Origin: a virus
Direction: 5' to 3' (one strand)
Length of the DNA: 64,000 nt
Virus record (IMG/VR): IMGVR_UViG_3300045996_002337
Location: 62,001 to 126,000 of that record
Shown here: positions 10,438 through 18,687 of the stretch, one piece after another
Numbering within the stretch: the stretch's first letter is position 1
How the letters are laid out: every line of letters begins with the position of its first letter
Translations under genes and position numbers: made by a program
Notes under the pieces: generated by a model
Told to the model about the DNA's origin: nothing
What the model saw: the letters and a program-made list of their open reading frames with translations, nothing else
Database searches by the model: none

Positions 10438-11393
10438 TGGCAAACGTTCTCAAGCCCATCTACCTCGTTGATACCGTAGGCGAATTTGCGCGACTACCTG
10501 ATGGTGCGGTTATCAACGCCGGTGGCGTGGCAGGTCCAACTTTCTCTGTTGGTGGTAAGCCACTTCTATTTGCCGATGGGACTGCAACTGACGGCACGAC
10601 AGTTCAGCTTCCTTCGATTGATTTCCAAACTGTTTATCAGAACTCCGTTGGTGAGGCGTTCATTGATTTCACAAGTGGGAAAGATTTCATCCTCCAGGCC
10701 GTTAACGACAAGCAGTTTAGATTTGATGCAGACACTGGGCTGGTAACAATTACTGGCGACCTGGTGGTAATCGGCACCGCCACGACCGTAATTAACACTG
10801 AAATTTCATCACACAAAGTTCATATTCACCCGACAGCTGGTGACTATGTGCCCCTCTTGATTGAACCCGTTGCGGGGGTAACACCTACAGAAAACGTCGT
10901 CGATGTCAAAGTTGCATATGACGGTGCCTCTGTCTTCTGGATCAATGCAGCTGGCACAACGAATCTCCAAAATCTAACGATCACAAGCGGACAGGTTAAT
11001 GGCGTTGATATTGCTGGTCTGCAGCAACAGCTCATCGATCATGCGAATCTATCTTCAGAGTCAATTAAGCACACTGCGGCGCAGATTTCATTTGATGATA
11101 GCGAAGCTGCACCTGTTATTGGAGAGACCGTCCAAGCGGCCATTCAAAGCATCGCCACCTCATTGGCAGCCATCAATCCTAGTAACGTAACAGGATTTGA
11201 GCATGTCCAAGAAACCCCATCAACCACATGGACCGTAGTGCATGGACAAAATACCCGCAAAGCGCATGTCACGCTGTGGGATACATCTGACGAGATGATC
11301 ATGGCAGACACCGTTACAATTGCTGATGCGAACACCATTGTAATAAGGTACAACACTGCCATCGCGGGGCGAGCTGTCTTGGTGCTTTTCTAA
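10437..11393 (+). CDS. tail fibre/appendage protein with C-terminal W-H module
   Basis: 318 residues, coupled to the upstream gene through TAATG. The N-terminal two thirds resemble fibre shafts (short beta repeats, ITGDLVVIGTAT-type segment). The last 65 residues carry the module FEHVQETPSTTWTVVHGQN followed by a V-x-V/DTVTIAD/N-T-I-V-I-R-Y/A-x-x-G-x-A pattern that recurs in the next fibre and three small neighbours. Likely receptor-facing tip domain. The module is seen directly; function is inferred. Confidence 0.75.
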   Translation: MANVLKPIYLVDTVGEFARLPDGAVINAGGVAGPTFSVGGKPLLFADGTATDGTTVQLPSIDFQTVYQNSVGEAFIDFTSGKDFILQAVNDKQFRFDADTGLVTITGDLVVIGTATTVINTEISSHKVHIHPTAGDYVPLLIEPVAGVTPTENVVDVKVAYDGASVFWINAAGTTNLQNLTITSGQVNGVDIAGLQQQLIDHANLSSESIKHTAAQISFDDSEAAPVIGETVQAAIQSIATSLAAINPSNVTGFEHVQETPSTTWTVVHGQNTRKAHVTLWDTSDEMIMADTVTIADANTIVIRYNTAIAGRAVLVLF

Positions 11394-11403
11394 GTAATTT
11401 GTC

Positions 11404-11427
11404 GTTCACTCCATAAATAGAGTGAAC
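11404..11427 (+). promoter_or_regulatory. late promoter box framed by perfect inverted repeat
   Basis: CATAAATA (11412-11419) is flanked immediately by GTTCACTC (11404-11411) and GAGTGAAC (11420-11427), a perfect 8-bp inverted repeat with the promoter core as its centre. It is 33 nt before ATG 11453. The arms could form a terminator-like hairpin for the upstream gene or a protein site controlling the late promoter. Confidence 0.65.
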
Positions 11428-11452
11428 ATCACAAAGTGCTTAAAGAGGCAAC

Positions 11453-11680
11453 ATGAAACGACATATTGAAACATCCGACATCGTGCTGGCTGCTTCGCTA
11501 AAGGTCAAGGGCTACAAGCTAGATCGCATTGAGAAGCAAGGCAACCGAGGTATCTTCTGCTTCGCGGACGTAGATGACGCCGTCCTAATTGAATTTGACC
11601 TTGGTAAATGCCTTGTCGAGCCAGTGTCTTTTAACAACGCGATTAAAGCGTTGACCACCGCCACACGCCGCATGGCCTAA
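11453..11680 (+). CDS. small DUF5659-like protein
   Basis: 75 residues with its own late promoter box and AGAGG ribosome site. The pattern (TSDIVLAASLKVKGYKL start, an internal GIFCF strand, FDLGKCLVEP and a helical end) resembles the small phage proteins I know as DUF5659, though this cannot be confirmed here. Lies between two fibre genes. Function unknown; possibly a small virion or assembly factor. Confidence 0.65.
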   Translation: MKRHIETSDIVLAASLKVKGYKLDRIEKQGNRGIFCFADVDDAVLIEFDLGKCLVEPVSFNNAIKALTTATRRMA

Positions 11681-11715
11681 ATCTTGGTCTCTGTCTAGCA
11701 GTCTAAGGAGACACA

Positions 11716-14091
11716 ATGAAAATTATTGGCAGCCTAAAGTTTGACGCTTCTGGCCTTTCACAAATTGAAAATCTTCGAGTCGAAAAACTTGTGACGCTGC
11801 CCGTTTGGGCAAGCGGTGACGTGGGTCGACTTGTTTACATCACCGCCAACCAGGTTCTCTACGTCGGCGGTGAAAGTTCATGGGTAGCAGTCGCTGTTGG
11901 CGGTAGCACATCCGCGGTTCAGAGCGAGGTGGATAAGATTGAGGTTACCCTTGGTGGGGGCATCGATACAAACGGCGATTTCGTTGTTGGTGGTTTTACC
12001 TTGCCAAGCGAAATGGGAGTCCCAACTTCCTTCACTGACGCCATCAACAAGATTGCAGCTTTTGCTTCCGGTGCATCCGCTCTTCCAGATCTTAGCGACG
12101 TCACAATTACTGGCGCAACCCTCGGCGATGCATTGGTTTTCACTGGTAACGGCGTTTGGGAAAACCGCGCGCCTGGTGCAGCATCAGGCCTTCAGGCCCA
12201 CAGCGCCACCCTCGATGGTGTGGTTAGCTTGGCAGCAAGCACTGGCATTCTGGTAAAAACCGGTGCCAATTCATTTGCAGGTCGTGAGATTGTCCAGCCG
12301 TCTTTTGGCATCACAGTGACCAACGGCAATGGTGTAGCGGGCAACATGACCCTAGCTCTTGCAAATGACCTTAACGCGCTCGAGGCGCTTGGAGGTTCTG
12401 GCTTTGCCGTTCGCACGGGTGCAGACGCATGGGTACAACGATCAATTTCTGGAACCGCGGGCCGGATTTCAGTAACAAACGGAAACGGTGTTACTGCGGC
12501 ACCCACTATTGATCTAGCAACTGTCACACCAACTGCAACAGGCACCTTCCAAAAAATCACCGTTGATACATACGGTCGTGTTTCGGGCACGACGCCTGTC
12601 GTGGCAGGTGACATTGAAGGGCTCCTTGGCAATGCATTTGTGGATACCACCGGTGACACAATGACTGGCAATTTAGTTTTCCAGGGCGGCGCCACTATCA
12701 CTGGACTGCCAGCTCCAACCGGGGATTCTGAAGCCGTCAACAAAGCGTATGTTGACGCCCGCTCAGCGGGCCTTTCATGGAAAGCACCGGTACGTGCTGC
12801 TACACTCGGGAACATTGATCTTGCGTCTGCAGCTTCAGGCTATGATGGTGTAACGCTTACACCTGGTGACCGCGTCCTGGTCATGGCGCAGACTGCTGCG
12901 TCAGAGAATGGTGTTTACGTTTTTAATGGCGTTGGCGCTGCTCTTACTCGCGCAACCGACATGGATGCACCAGCAGATTTTTCTGCTGCCACTCTATTCG
13001 TTCTTCAGGGAACGGTTTATGAAAATTCTGGCTTCACACAGACATCTGAGGTGGCGGCCGTTGGCACCGATGCAGTGGCGTTTGTGCAATTTTCTGGATC
13101 TTCAACCTATACTTGGGGCGTCGGCCTTTCAACATCAGGTAACACTGTCAGCGTTAACATGGGCGCGGGTATCGCGCAACTGCCAACAGACGAAGTGGGC
13201 ATTGAGATCTATGGATCTGCCACTTCGCCACTAATTCTTACCACAGACGGAACCACGCGATCAACTCTTGCTGGTGCTGGTCTGGCGCTGCTCACCGGAG
13301 ATGGTCTTACACAAGGGGCTGGTGGTATCTCAATTGCTGCAGGTGGCGTAACAAACGCGATGCTTGCAAATAGCACCATCGTTCTTGATGGCGACGGTGC
13401 TGGCACGGGAACAGCTACGCTGGGTGGTACATTGATGTTCACTGGCACCGCTGAACAGGGCATCACTACTGATGTTGGCCCAAACACGGTGACTATCTCG
13501 GCCGTCGATGCCTCCGTGACACAAAAGGGTGTTGCAAGCTTTAACCCAGAACACTTCTATGTGTCTGAGCGCCTGCTTGATGAAGAGTTGAACGTCATTG
13601 AGCCAGGTGGCCAGGTGTCGCTGGAAGCAACTCTTGAGGACCTAGTCAACGTCGCGCCTGGAACTGATGCCGCCCCGTTGGGGTCTGTCATGGTGGTTAT
13701 TGAGGGTCAGCAGGGTGATGAATGGGGCTACCTAACACAAGAAGAATTTCTAAACTACTTCCCGATAACTGACTTCGGCGGCATGCCAGAGACGGTTAAC
13801 GGTGGCGATTTCTTGATGGGTAACGGATTTGATGGGTTCTTCTCAAAGAAGATTTACCATCTTTACCAATCAGTGGAACCGGCAGCTGTTCACACAGTGG
13901 TCCACAATCTCGAAACGACCTTCTGTAACGTCACTGTTTCTGATACCGACACTGGCGGCCTCACTCGTGCTGGTAGTGTGATTATTCCAGAATCGATTGA
14001 ATTTGTTGATTTCAATACCCTCCGCGTAACATTCAATGCCGCGATCGACTGCGCAGTTGTTGTTATGGGCGCACACTTCGGCGGCGGTTGA
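11716..14091 (+). CDS. tail fibre protein
   Basis: 791 residues, AAGGAG ribosome site. Residues about 140-290 hold repeated beta shaft segments with T-N-G-N-G-V motifs. A recognisable fibre module follows: DTMTGNLVF, then GLPAPTGDSEAVNKAYVDA, GLSWKAPVRAAT, a GDRVLVMAQ segment and NGVYVFNG, as in many T4-like and jumbo phage fibres. The C-terminal 70 residues end in a divergent copy of the module shared with neighbouring genes (VVHNLETTF). A strong hairpin follows the stop. Role: host receptor recognition. Confidence 0.88.
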   Translation: MKIIGSLKFDASGLSQIENLRVEKLVTLPVWASGDVGRLVYITANQVLYVGGESSWVAVAVGGSTSAVQSEVDKIEVTLGGGIDTNGDFVVGGFTLPSEMGVPTSFTDAINKIAAFASGASALPDLSDVTITGATLGDALVFTGNGVWENRAPGAASGLQAHSATLDGVVSLAASTGILVKTGANSFAGREIVQPSFGITVTNGNGVAGNMTLALANDLNALEALGGSGFAVRTGADAWVQRSISGTAGRISVTNGNGVTAAPTIDLATVTPTATGTFQKITVDTYGRVSGTTPVVAGDIEGLLGNAFVDTTGDTMTGNLVFQGGATITGLPAPTGDSEAVNKAYVDARSAGLSWKAPVRAATLGNIDLASAASGYDGVTLTPGDRVLVMAQTAASENGVYVFNGVGAALTRATDMDAPADFSAATLFVLQGTVYENSGFTQTSEVAAVGTDAVAFVQFSGSSTYTWGVGLSTSGNTVSVNMGAGIAQLPTDEVGIEIYGSATSPLILTTDGTTRSTLAGAGLALLTGDGLTQGAGGISIAAGGVTNAMLANSTIVLDGDGAGTGTATLGGTLMFTGTAEQGITTDVGPNTVTISAVDASVTQKGVASFNPEHFYVSERLLDEELNVIEPGGQVSLEATLEDLVNVAPGTDAAPLGSVMVVIEGQQGDEWGYLTQEEFLNYFPITDFGGMPETVNGGDFLMGNGFDGFFSKKIYHLYQSVEPAAVHTVVHNLETTFCNVTVSDTDTGGLTRAGSVIIPESIEFVDFNTLRVTFNAAIDCAVVVMGAHFGGG

Positions 14092-14105
14092 TACATGATG
14101 CTAGG

Positions 14106-14132
14106 CTAAGGCTGGCCTTTGGCCAGCCTTAG
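14106..14132 (+). terminator. 12-bp perfect hairpin after the fibre gene
   Basis: Twelve perfectly paired bases (CTAAGGCTGGCC / GGCCAGCCTTAG) with a TTT loop lie 14 nt after the fibre stop. The T-tract is weak (ATTTGAAATT), so termination may be partial. The next late promoter box begins 15 nt downstream. Confidence 0.75.
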
Positions 14133-14146
14133 ATTTGAAATTAGCC

Positions 14147-14154
14147 GATAAATA
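14147..14154 (+). promoter_or_regulatory. T4-type late promoter box GATAAATA
   Basis: 22 nt before ATG 14177, just after the hairpin. Same core as the other late boxes in the window. Confidence 0.7.
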
Positions 14155-14176
14155 GAGCACATGTACTAAGGTCACT

Positions 14177-14779
14177 ATGAAGTTTTTCGGTCACGCCAAC
14201 CTCATGCAGAATGAACTGCAACAAGCAGTCATTCCACTTGAAAATGCTTTTCCTGCCGCACCAAAGGCAGGACAGCTGGCGTTCGTCAATAAGATTCTTT
14301 ACATCTGTGTGGAAATTACAGATGGCCTACCTATCTGGGTTCCACTAACACGTGAACTTACTCTGTACACCCACGCTCAAGATGTCGCGGCCTCTACCTG
14401 GACGATCAATCATGATCTAAACACGACAGCAGTACAAGTTCAAGTTTTTGGTGTAGATGACCATTACATCGCGCCAACCGACATCGTGGTAGCAAATGCA
14501 TCGTCAATCACAGTGACATTTGGTTCTGCCGTTTCAGGACGGGCAATTGTTCTTACTGGTCACAACGACGGTAACCCAAAGCCAACCTACTCGTACATTC
14601 ATTATCAAACGGTTTCATCTAATTCGTGGGTGGTTAACCACGGCCTCGGAAGAGAGCCGATCACCCGCGTGTTCGTTGGTAATCAAGAAGTTCAACCACA
14701 GTCGATTACGCACACAACGCTTAATTCATTGACTGTGGCATTTTCACAGCCATATGTTGGCATTGTAAAGTTGGTGTAA
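14177..14779 (+). CDS. fibre-tip protein with two W-H modules
   Basis: 200 residues. After a short N-terminal segment, two copies of the ~65-residue module are visible: THAQDVAASTWTINHDLN (about residue 75) and IHYQTVSSNSWVVNHGLG (about residue 140). Each ends in a (T/A)-V-x-F-x-x-x-x-x-G strand. The gene directly precedes two genes that are each a single copy. Likely small receptor-binding or fibre-cap proteins encoded as separate modules. Confidence 0.75.
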   Translation: MKFFGHANLMQNELQQAVIPLENAFPAAPKAGQLAFVNKILYICVEITDGLPIWVPLTRELTLYTHAQDVAASTWTINHDLNTTAVQVQVFGVDDHYIAPTDIVVANASSITVTFGSAVSGRAIVLTGHNDGNPKPTYSYIHYQTVSSNSWVVNHGLGREPITRVFVGNQEVQPQSITHTTLNSLTVAFSQPYVGIVKLV

Positions 14780-14780
14780 C

Positions 14781-15002
14781 ATGGCAACGCGACAAGCTAC
14801 GGTGTATAAACATATTCAGGAAACCGCTGCACTTTCCTGGGTGATCGATCATCACCTGCAGTCCTATCCTATCGTTGACGTGTACACGGAAGTCAACGGT
14901 TCGGCGGTCAAAATTCTACCAAAATCTGTCGTCTACAACACACCAAATCAGTGCACGGTGACATTTAGTCAGGCGCGATCTGGTGTTGCAACGGTGATCT
15001 AA
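14781..15002 (+). CDS. single W-H module protein
   Basis: 73 residues, almost entirely one copy of the shared module (KHIQETAALSWVIDHHLQ, then an F-S-Q-A-R-S-G-V-A strand). One base separates it from the preceding stop and one base from the next start, so the three genes are surely co-translated. Role inferred as fibre-tip accessory subunit. Confidence 0.72.
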   Translation: MATRQATVYKHIQETAALSWVIDHHLQSYPIVDVYTEVNGSAVKILPKSVVYNTPNQCTVTFSQARSGVATVI

Positions 15003-15003
15003 A

Positions 15004-15219
15004 ATGACGGGTGCAACCTTCTTCATCTTTACTCAAGTCACCCCCTCGACTGAGTGGACAATCACCCACAATCTAGGTCATCACCCGATCTTTGACGTTG
15101 TCATTGACGTTGATGGGGGTCGGGAAAAGGTTCTGCCATTGGCAGTCGAGCATGTTTCTGTCAATCAAACTGTTGTGCGATTTCTAGAAGCTAGAACTGG
15201 AAGTGCGCGTTTTTTCTAA
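15004..15219 (+). CDS. single W-H module protein
   Basis: 71 residues, again a single module (FTQVTPSTEWTITHNLG, then F-L-E-A-R-T-G-S-A). Together with the two genes upstream it looks like an expanded set of stand-alone fibre-tip domains. Confidence 0.72.
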   Translation: MTGATFFIFTQVTPSTEWTITHNLGHHPIFDVVIDVDGGREKVLPLAVEHVSVNQTVVRFLEARTGSARFF

Positions 15220-15243
15220 CGCAGAGGAATAGGAGATAAACAT

Positions 15244-15708
15244 ATGTGGTTCTTAAATCTGATTGGCGGCATCAAAGGCATCGCCGTAATTTTGTTGATC
15301 GTTGCTGTTGGTGCTTGGGCATTTACGCAGAAGCGCAATGTTGAAAAAGCCGAGCTTGCCCGAGATCAGGCAATCGCTGAACGTGACCAGGCGGCTGTTC
15401 AGCGCGACAAAGCTATTGAGGCAGCTAGAGTCAATGAACAAACCATTGCGAGGTTGGAGCAGGAAAAAGAGCTCGCCAACTTCGCCTTAAATACTCTTCA
15501 ACAAGCCCGCGATTCGAATCGCACCAACACGGTTACACGTGAGGTGATCATTCAAAATCAGGCTTCAGTTCCAGCGAACGCAGCTCAGGCCGCTCCGGTT
15601 CTAGGTTCAATCATTGAAGAAATACAAGCAGACCGCAATCGTCGTAGGGGTGTTCCAGCTACCACTGCATCGGGCCGTCCTGCTGCACAAAAGAGGATTT
15701 TAGAATGA
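15244..15708 (+). CDS. Rz: inner-membrane spanin (Rz-like)
   Basis: 154 residues with an AGGAG ribosome site. One N-terminal membrane segment (residues about 7-27) is followed by a long heptad-rich charged coiled coil (about 30-95) rich in A/E/K/R, the usual architecture of an i-spanin. The 3' end overlaps the next gene by ATGA, and that gene encodes a lipoprotein, the standard Rz/Rz1 arrangement. It would link inner and outer membranes and drive their fusion at lysis. Assigned from architecture and context, not sequence similarity. Confidence 0.8.
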   Translation: MWFLNLIGGIKGIAVILLIVAVGAWAFTQKRNVEKAELARDQAIAERDQAAVQRDKAIEAARVNEQTIARLEQEKELANFALNTLQQARDSNRTNTVTREVIIQNQASVPANAAQAAPVLGSIIEEIQADRNRRRGVPATTASGRPAAQKRILE

Positions 15709-16157
15709 AGATGATCATTGTTCTTGCCGCCATTGCAGGTCTCGCAGGTTGCTCTACCACCGGGACGGGATTTAACAACACTGAGGTTGTCGTTCAGCGC
15801 GAGTACGTGGTGCGCACTGCACCAGACGCGCTTAAAACTCTGCCACCGCTTCCTCCAGCTTTGGCAAATCCAAAGACCGCAAGCAACACTCAAATTGGAA
15901 CGTGGATCAATAACACTGAAGAGTATGTTGCGAACCTTGAAGCAATGGTCCAAACCCTCGTGAACTTTTATGAAAAACCAGTGACTTCCGGCGAGGTGAC
16001 AGCAGCTGGTGGAATGAGAGCTGTGACGCCGCTGGCAACACCCACGCCTACAGCGGCCCGAGTTATTCAACCGCAGACAACAGCGGCGCCTATTCCTACG
16101 CCCGCCGCATCAGCGCCACGCTACTCAGATCCAATTCAACGCCTTCGTGCACAGTGA
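15705..16157 (+). CDS. Rz1: outer-membrane spanin lipoprotein (Rz1-like)
   Basis: 150 residues, starting within the stop of the i-spanin gene. The N-terminus is a lipoprotein signal with lipobox LAGC (Cys16). The mature part has a PPLPPAL segment and a Pro/Ala/Thr-rich C-terminus. Larger than most Rz1 proteins and not nested, but a separated overlapping o-spanin is known. The lysin gene follows immediately. Confidence 0.78.
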   Translation: MKMIIVLAAIAGLAGCSTTGTGFNNTEVVVQREYVVRTAPDALKTLPPLPPALANPKTASNTQIGTWINNTEEYVANLEAMVQTLVNFYEKPVTSGEVTAAGGMRAVTPLATPTPTAARVIQPQTTAAPIPTPAASAPRYSDPIQRLRAQ

Positions 16158-16165
16158 GGTCATAA

Positions 16166-17779
16166 ATGTCATGCTGCCCGCCAGCACCAGCAATTAACGT
16201 TGGTGGATCAGGTGATGAAGATTTCCATGCCCAGGATACCGAGATTAGGCGCGGTGAGACCGTAGAATGTTATATGCGGCGCTCTGGCAACACGACTGGG
16301 CGGATGGATGACAAGACAGAGGACATTCCAAATAAGATTCGGAACACTGACATTCCTCTTTCTGCGAATGCTACCGTAAACGTTACGTTTCGGCTTACAC
16401 CAAACTCTGATCGCGTTGCCACCTCCTGGGAATTGAAAGATGCCGATGACAACGTCATCTCAGCCTTCTCGGGCCCACCAGATGTAACCTTTACCGCGGG
16501 CGGTGTTCTATCAGGCACGTTCGCGCCAAGCTACCACGGAAAATCAATCAAAGTTAAGGTAACAGCCCGCGATGCTAATGGCGAAATTGACACGCGCGGC
16601 TTTGTGTTCTCACCAGCGGTTGCAACTGGCTCAAATAACATAAGCTTTATTCATCCATTGCCAGGTTCACGTGTAACATCAAAGTTTGGTCCTCGACGGC
16701 CGCCGGCTACAGGGGCAAGTTCACAACATGGCGGGGCAGATTTTGCGTACGCAGGTGGAAAAGTGGCTGACGTTGTCGCTGCAGCGGACGGGGAGGTAGA
16801 GTTCACCGGCTTCCAGAACGGCGGGGCGGGGAATTACGTAAAGATTCGTCACCTCAACACCGCTGGTAAACACCTGTGTACGACCGTCTACATGCACTTG
16901 AACAAGATCTATGTGACGACCGGCCAAAAGGTCGCAGCAGGCCAAAAGATTGGGCTTGAAGGCAACACTGGCGTGGGTACGGGAGCCCACTTGCACTTTG
17001 AATGCCGCCTGCCAAATGGAACTAAAATTGATCCAGTCCCACTTATCAGAGGGTCTCTAGCGGTTGCACAGCAAACCAATCCTGACAACAGCGCAGTTGA
17101 GGAATCTATTGAGACACAGGAAGCCAATAACGTCCTAACGAAGGAAAACGTTGAGGCAAAGGAGAACGGATGCGAGGCCTTTGGCCCTGAGTATCCAAAG
17201 GACCCAACTGAGACGACAGATCCGGTGCCTGTTGTTCCAATTACCGACCCGTTTGAGCGTGCATGGTTTTTCACCATGACCCATGAAGTTGGTCCGCACT
17301 GGACGACTGCTGCGCCAACCGATCCCGAAGTTTCTGCAGGCCTTATCGACACCGCCCCGCAACGTAAAAAAGTAGGGTACGTAAACACCCCCTCATACCC
17401 AGGTGGTGAAACAAAGTTCGGCATTGCGCAAGGACCCAACCCAAGCATCAATGTTAAGGGGATTGCCTACGATCCAGCAAAGCAGACAGGCTTCAATAAC
17501 TATTGGAAGCGGGGACCATCAACACTAGTTGTTCAAAAGCCAAAAACTGCCATCATGTTGTTTGACATGAACTACCTGCACGGTGTTGGTAATGCAAACG
17601 TGATTAAGGCCAATGCGGACATTGCGGACAAGACTGATGCAGAAGCAGTTGAGGCGCTTTCAGCTGCTCAACGCGCCTTCATGTTGAACATCGTTGCCAA
17701 AAATCCTCAGCGTAAAAAATATCTCAACGGTTGGCTAAAGCGGTCAGCCGAACTTCTTGCATACGTAAAAGCTCTCTAA
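16166..17779 (+). CDS. bifunctional peptidoglycan hydrolase (M23 peptidase + GH108)
   Basis: 537 residues, GAGG ribosome site. Residues 1-155 are a beta-rich region of unknown fold. Residues about 160-295 are an M23/LytM zinc endopeptidase: HGGAD at 188-192, H244 and HLHFE at 275-279. Residues about 360-537 resemble GH108 lysozymes: Glu374 in THEVG, the GGETKFGI motif at 413-420, and a C-terminal NGWLKR peptidoglycan-binding helix region at 521-526. No signal peptide is visible. It follows the spanins and precedes a PAAR tip, so it may be the endolysin or a tail-associated lysin; the double activity would cleave both peptide and glycan. Confidence 0.85.
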   Translation: MSCCPPAPAINVGGSGDEDFHAQDTEIRRGETVECYMRRSGNTTGRMDDKTEDIPNKIRNTDIPLSANATVNVTFRLTPNSDRVATSWELKDADDNVISAFSGPPDVTFTAGGVLSGTFAPSYHGKSIKVKVTARDANGEIDTRGFVFSPAVATGSNNISFIHPLPGSRVTSKFGPRRPPATGASSQHGGADFAYAGGKVADVVAAADGEVEFTGFQNGGAGNYVKIRHLNTAGKHLCTTVYMHLNKIYVTTGQKVAAGQKIGLEGNTGVGTGAHLHFECRLPNGTKIDPVPLIRGSLAVAQQTNPDNSAVEESIETQEANNVLTKENVEAKENGCEAFGPEYPKDPTETTDPVPVVPITDPFERAWFFTMTHEVGPHWTTAAPTDPEVSAGLIDTAPQRKKVGYVNTPSYPGGETKFGIAQGPNPSINVKGIAYDPAKQTGFNNYWKRGPSTLVVQKPKTAIMLFDMNYLHGVGNANVIKANADIADKTDAEAVEALSAAQRAFMLNIVAKNPQRKKYLNGWLKRSAELLAYVKAL

Positions 17780-17780
17780 C

Positions 17781-18365
17781 ATGGCAAAAACTGCACCACT
17801 TCCATCAGTTCAAGTAAATTACCCAGTCGGTCGAACAATGATCAAGTCGGGGGATATCATCAGCTTCTTTGCTTCACACGAAGAAGGGGTGATTAAGCGT
17901 CTTGTCACACAATCGATTCTATTTTTTACAGGCTCTAGAATCTATCACACTGGTGTTGCGTTGTGGATCACGACGGACACAGGCGAACGCCGGCTCATGC
18001 TATGCGAAGCGGTTGGTGTTGGGCGCCGCCTTGTAAACTTGTCGCGCTTTCACCATCACAAGATGGAGGTCCACAGCGTTCCAAAAGAGCTCGATCAAAA
18101 AGCAATTGAAGCGTATCTCATGGATGGCATTGGAACTGGATATGGTTTTTGGACCTTGATTGCGATAGCAATTCGTGAGTTCATCGGTGTGAAGCCACCG
18201 TCAAGCAGCCGCGTTCAGGTATGCTCTGAGACCGCAGCAAGAACCTGGAGAGCAGGCGGCATGGAGTTTGAACAAACAATTTTAAGCCCTGGCAAGCTGC
18301 GAAATGTACTCTCAGAGAAGGGTGTACCACCAAGCTTTGTGATCAATCCAGACTCAGGAAATTAA
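17781..18365 (+). CDS. permuted papain-fold (NlpC/P60-YiiX-type) hydrolase
   Basis: 194 residues. The pattern SGDIISFF, RIYHTGVALW (His56), LCEAVGVGRR and VQVCSE (Cys148) fits the circularly permuted NlpC/P60 papain-like fold, in which the His precedes the Cys. These proteins cleave peptidoglycan peptides or acyl/amide bonds. It lies between the lysin and the PAAR gene with one or few bases spacing, so it may ride on the tail tip or assist lysis. Fold assignment by motif; substrate unknown. Confidence 0.7.
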   Translation: MAKTAPLPSVQVNYPVGRTMIKSGDIISFFASHEEGVIKRLVTQSILFFTGSRIYHTGVALWITTDTGERRLMLCEAVGVGRRLVNLSRFHHHKMEVHSVPKELDQKAIEAYLMDGIGTGYGFWTLIAIAIREFIGVKPPSSSRVQVCSETAARTWRAGGMEFEQTILSPGKLRNVLSEKGVPPSFVINPDSGN

Positions 18366-18385
18366 ATTTTAACACGGAACAACAG

Positions 18386-18685
18386 ATGAGCGGCAATATT
18401 GTCAGGATCGGGGATAGCGTTAGCTGTGGGGACCATGCAGCTGTCGGGTCCGGTGATGTTCACGCCAACGGCATGCCGATTGCTCATGGTGGTAAAAGGT
18501 CAACTACAGGCCACGGATGCTTTCATCCAACTGAGTTCATTGGCCCCTGGTCAAAAACCGTTTTTGTCAATGGTGAACCAGTCGCCATCAAGGGCAAAAC
18601 AAAGATCGCGGTACATCGCTGCGGAAAGCAATGGCATGATGGGGTTGCCACCTCTGGGTCTTCAACCGTTTCAGTCGAGGAGTAA
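18386..18685 (+). CDS. 5.4: PAAR-motif tail spike tip protein
   Basis: 99 residues. A GDSVSCGDH start, HANGMPIAHGG, a central C-x-H (GCFHP), then VNGEPVAIKGKTKI and a final C form the PAAR layout, with Cys/His residues for the metal at the cone apex. T4 gp5.4 (97 residues) is the equivalent that sharpens the gp5 needle. Gene context of cell wall hydrolases supports a tail-tip role. Confidence 0.82.
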   Translation: MSGNIVRIGDSVSCGDHAAVGSGDVHANGMPIAHGGKRSTTGHGCFHPTEFIGPWSKTVFVNGEPVAIKGKTKIAVHRCGKQWHDGVATSGSSTVSVEE

Positions 18686-18687
18686 AC

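Noticed and set aside
12192-12815. 207-residue - strand frame opposite the tail fibre
   Set aside because: Antisense shadow of Gly/Thr/Ala-rich fibre codons without a start signal or family.
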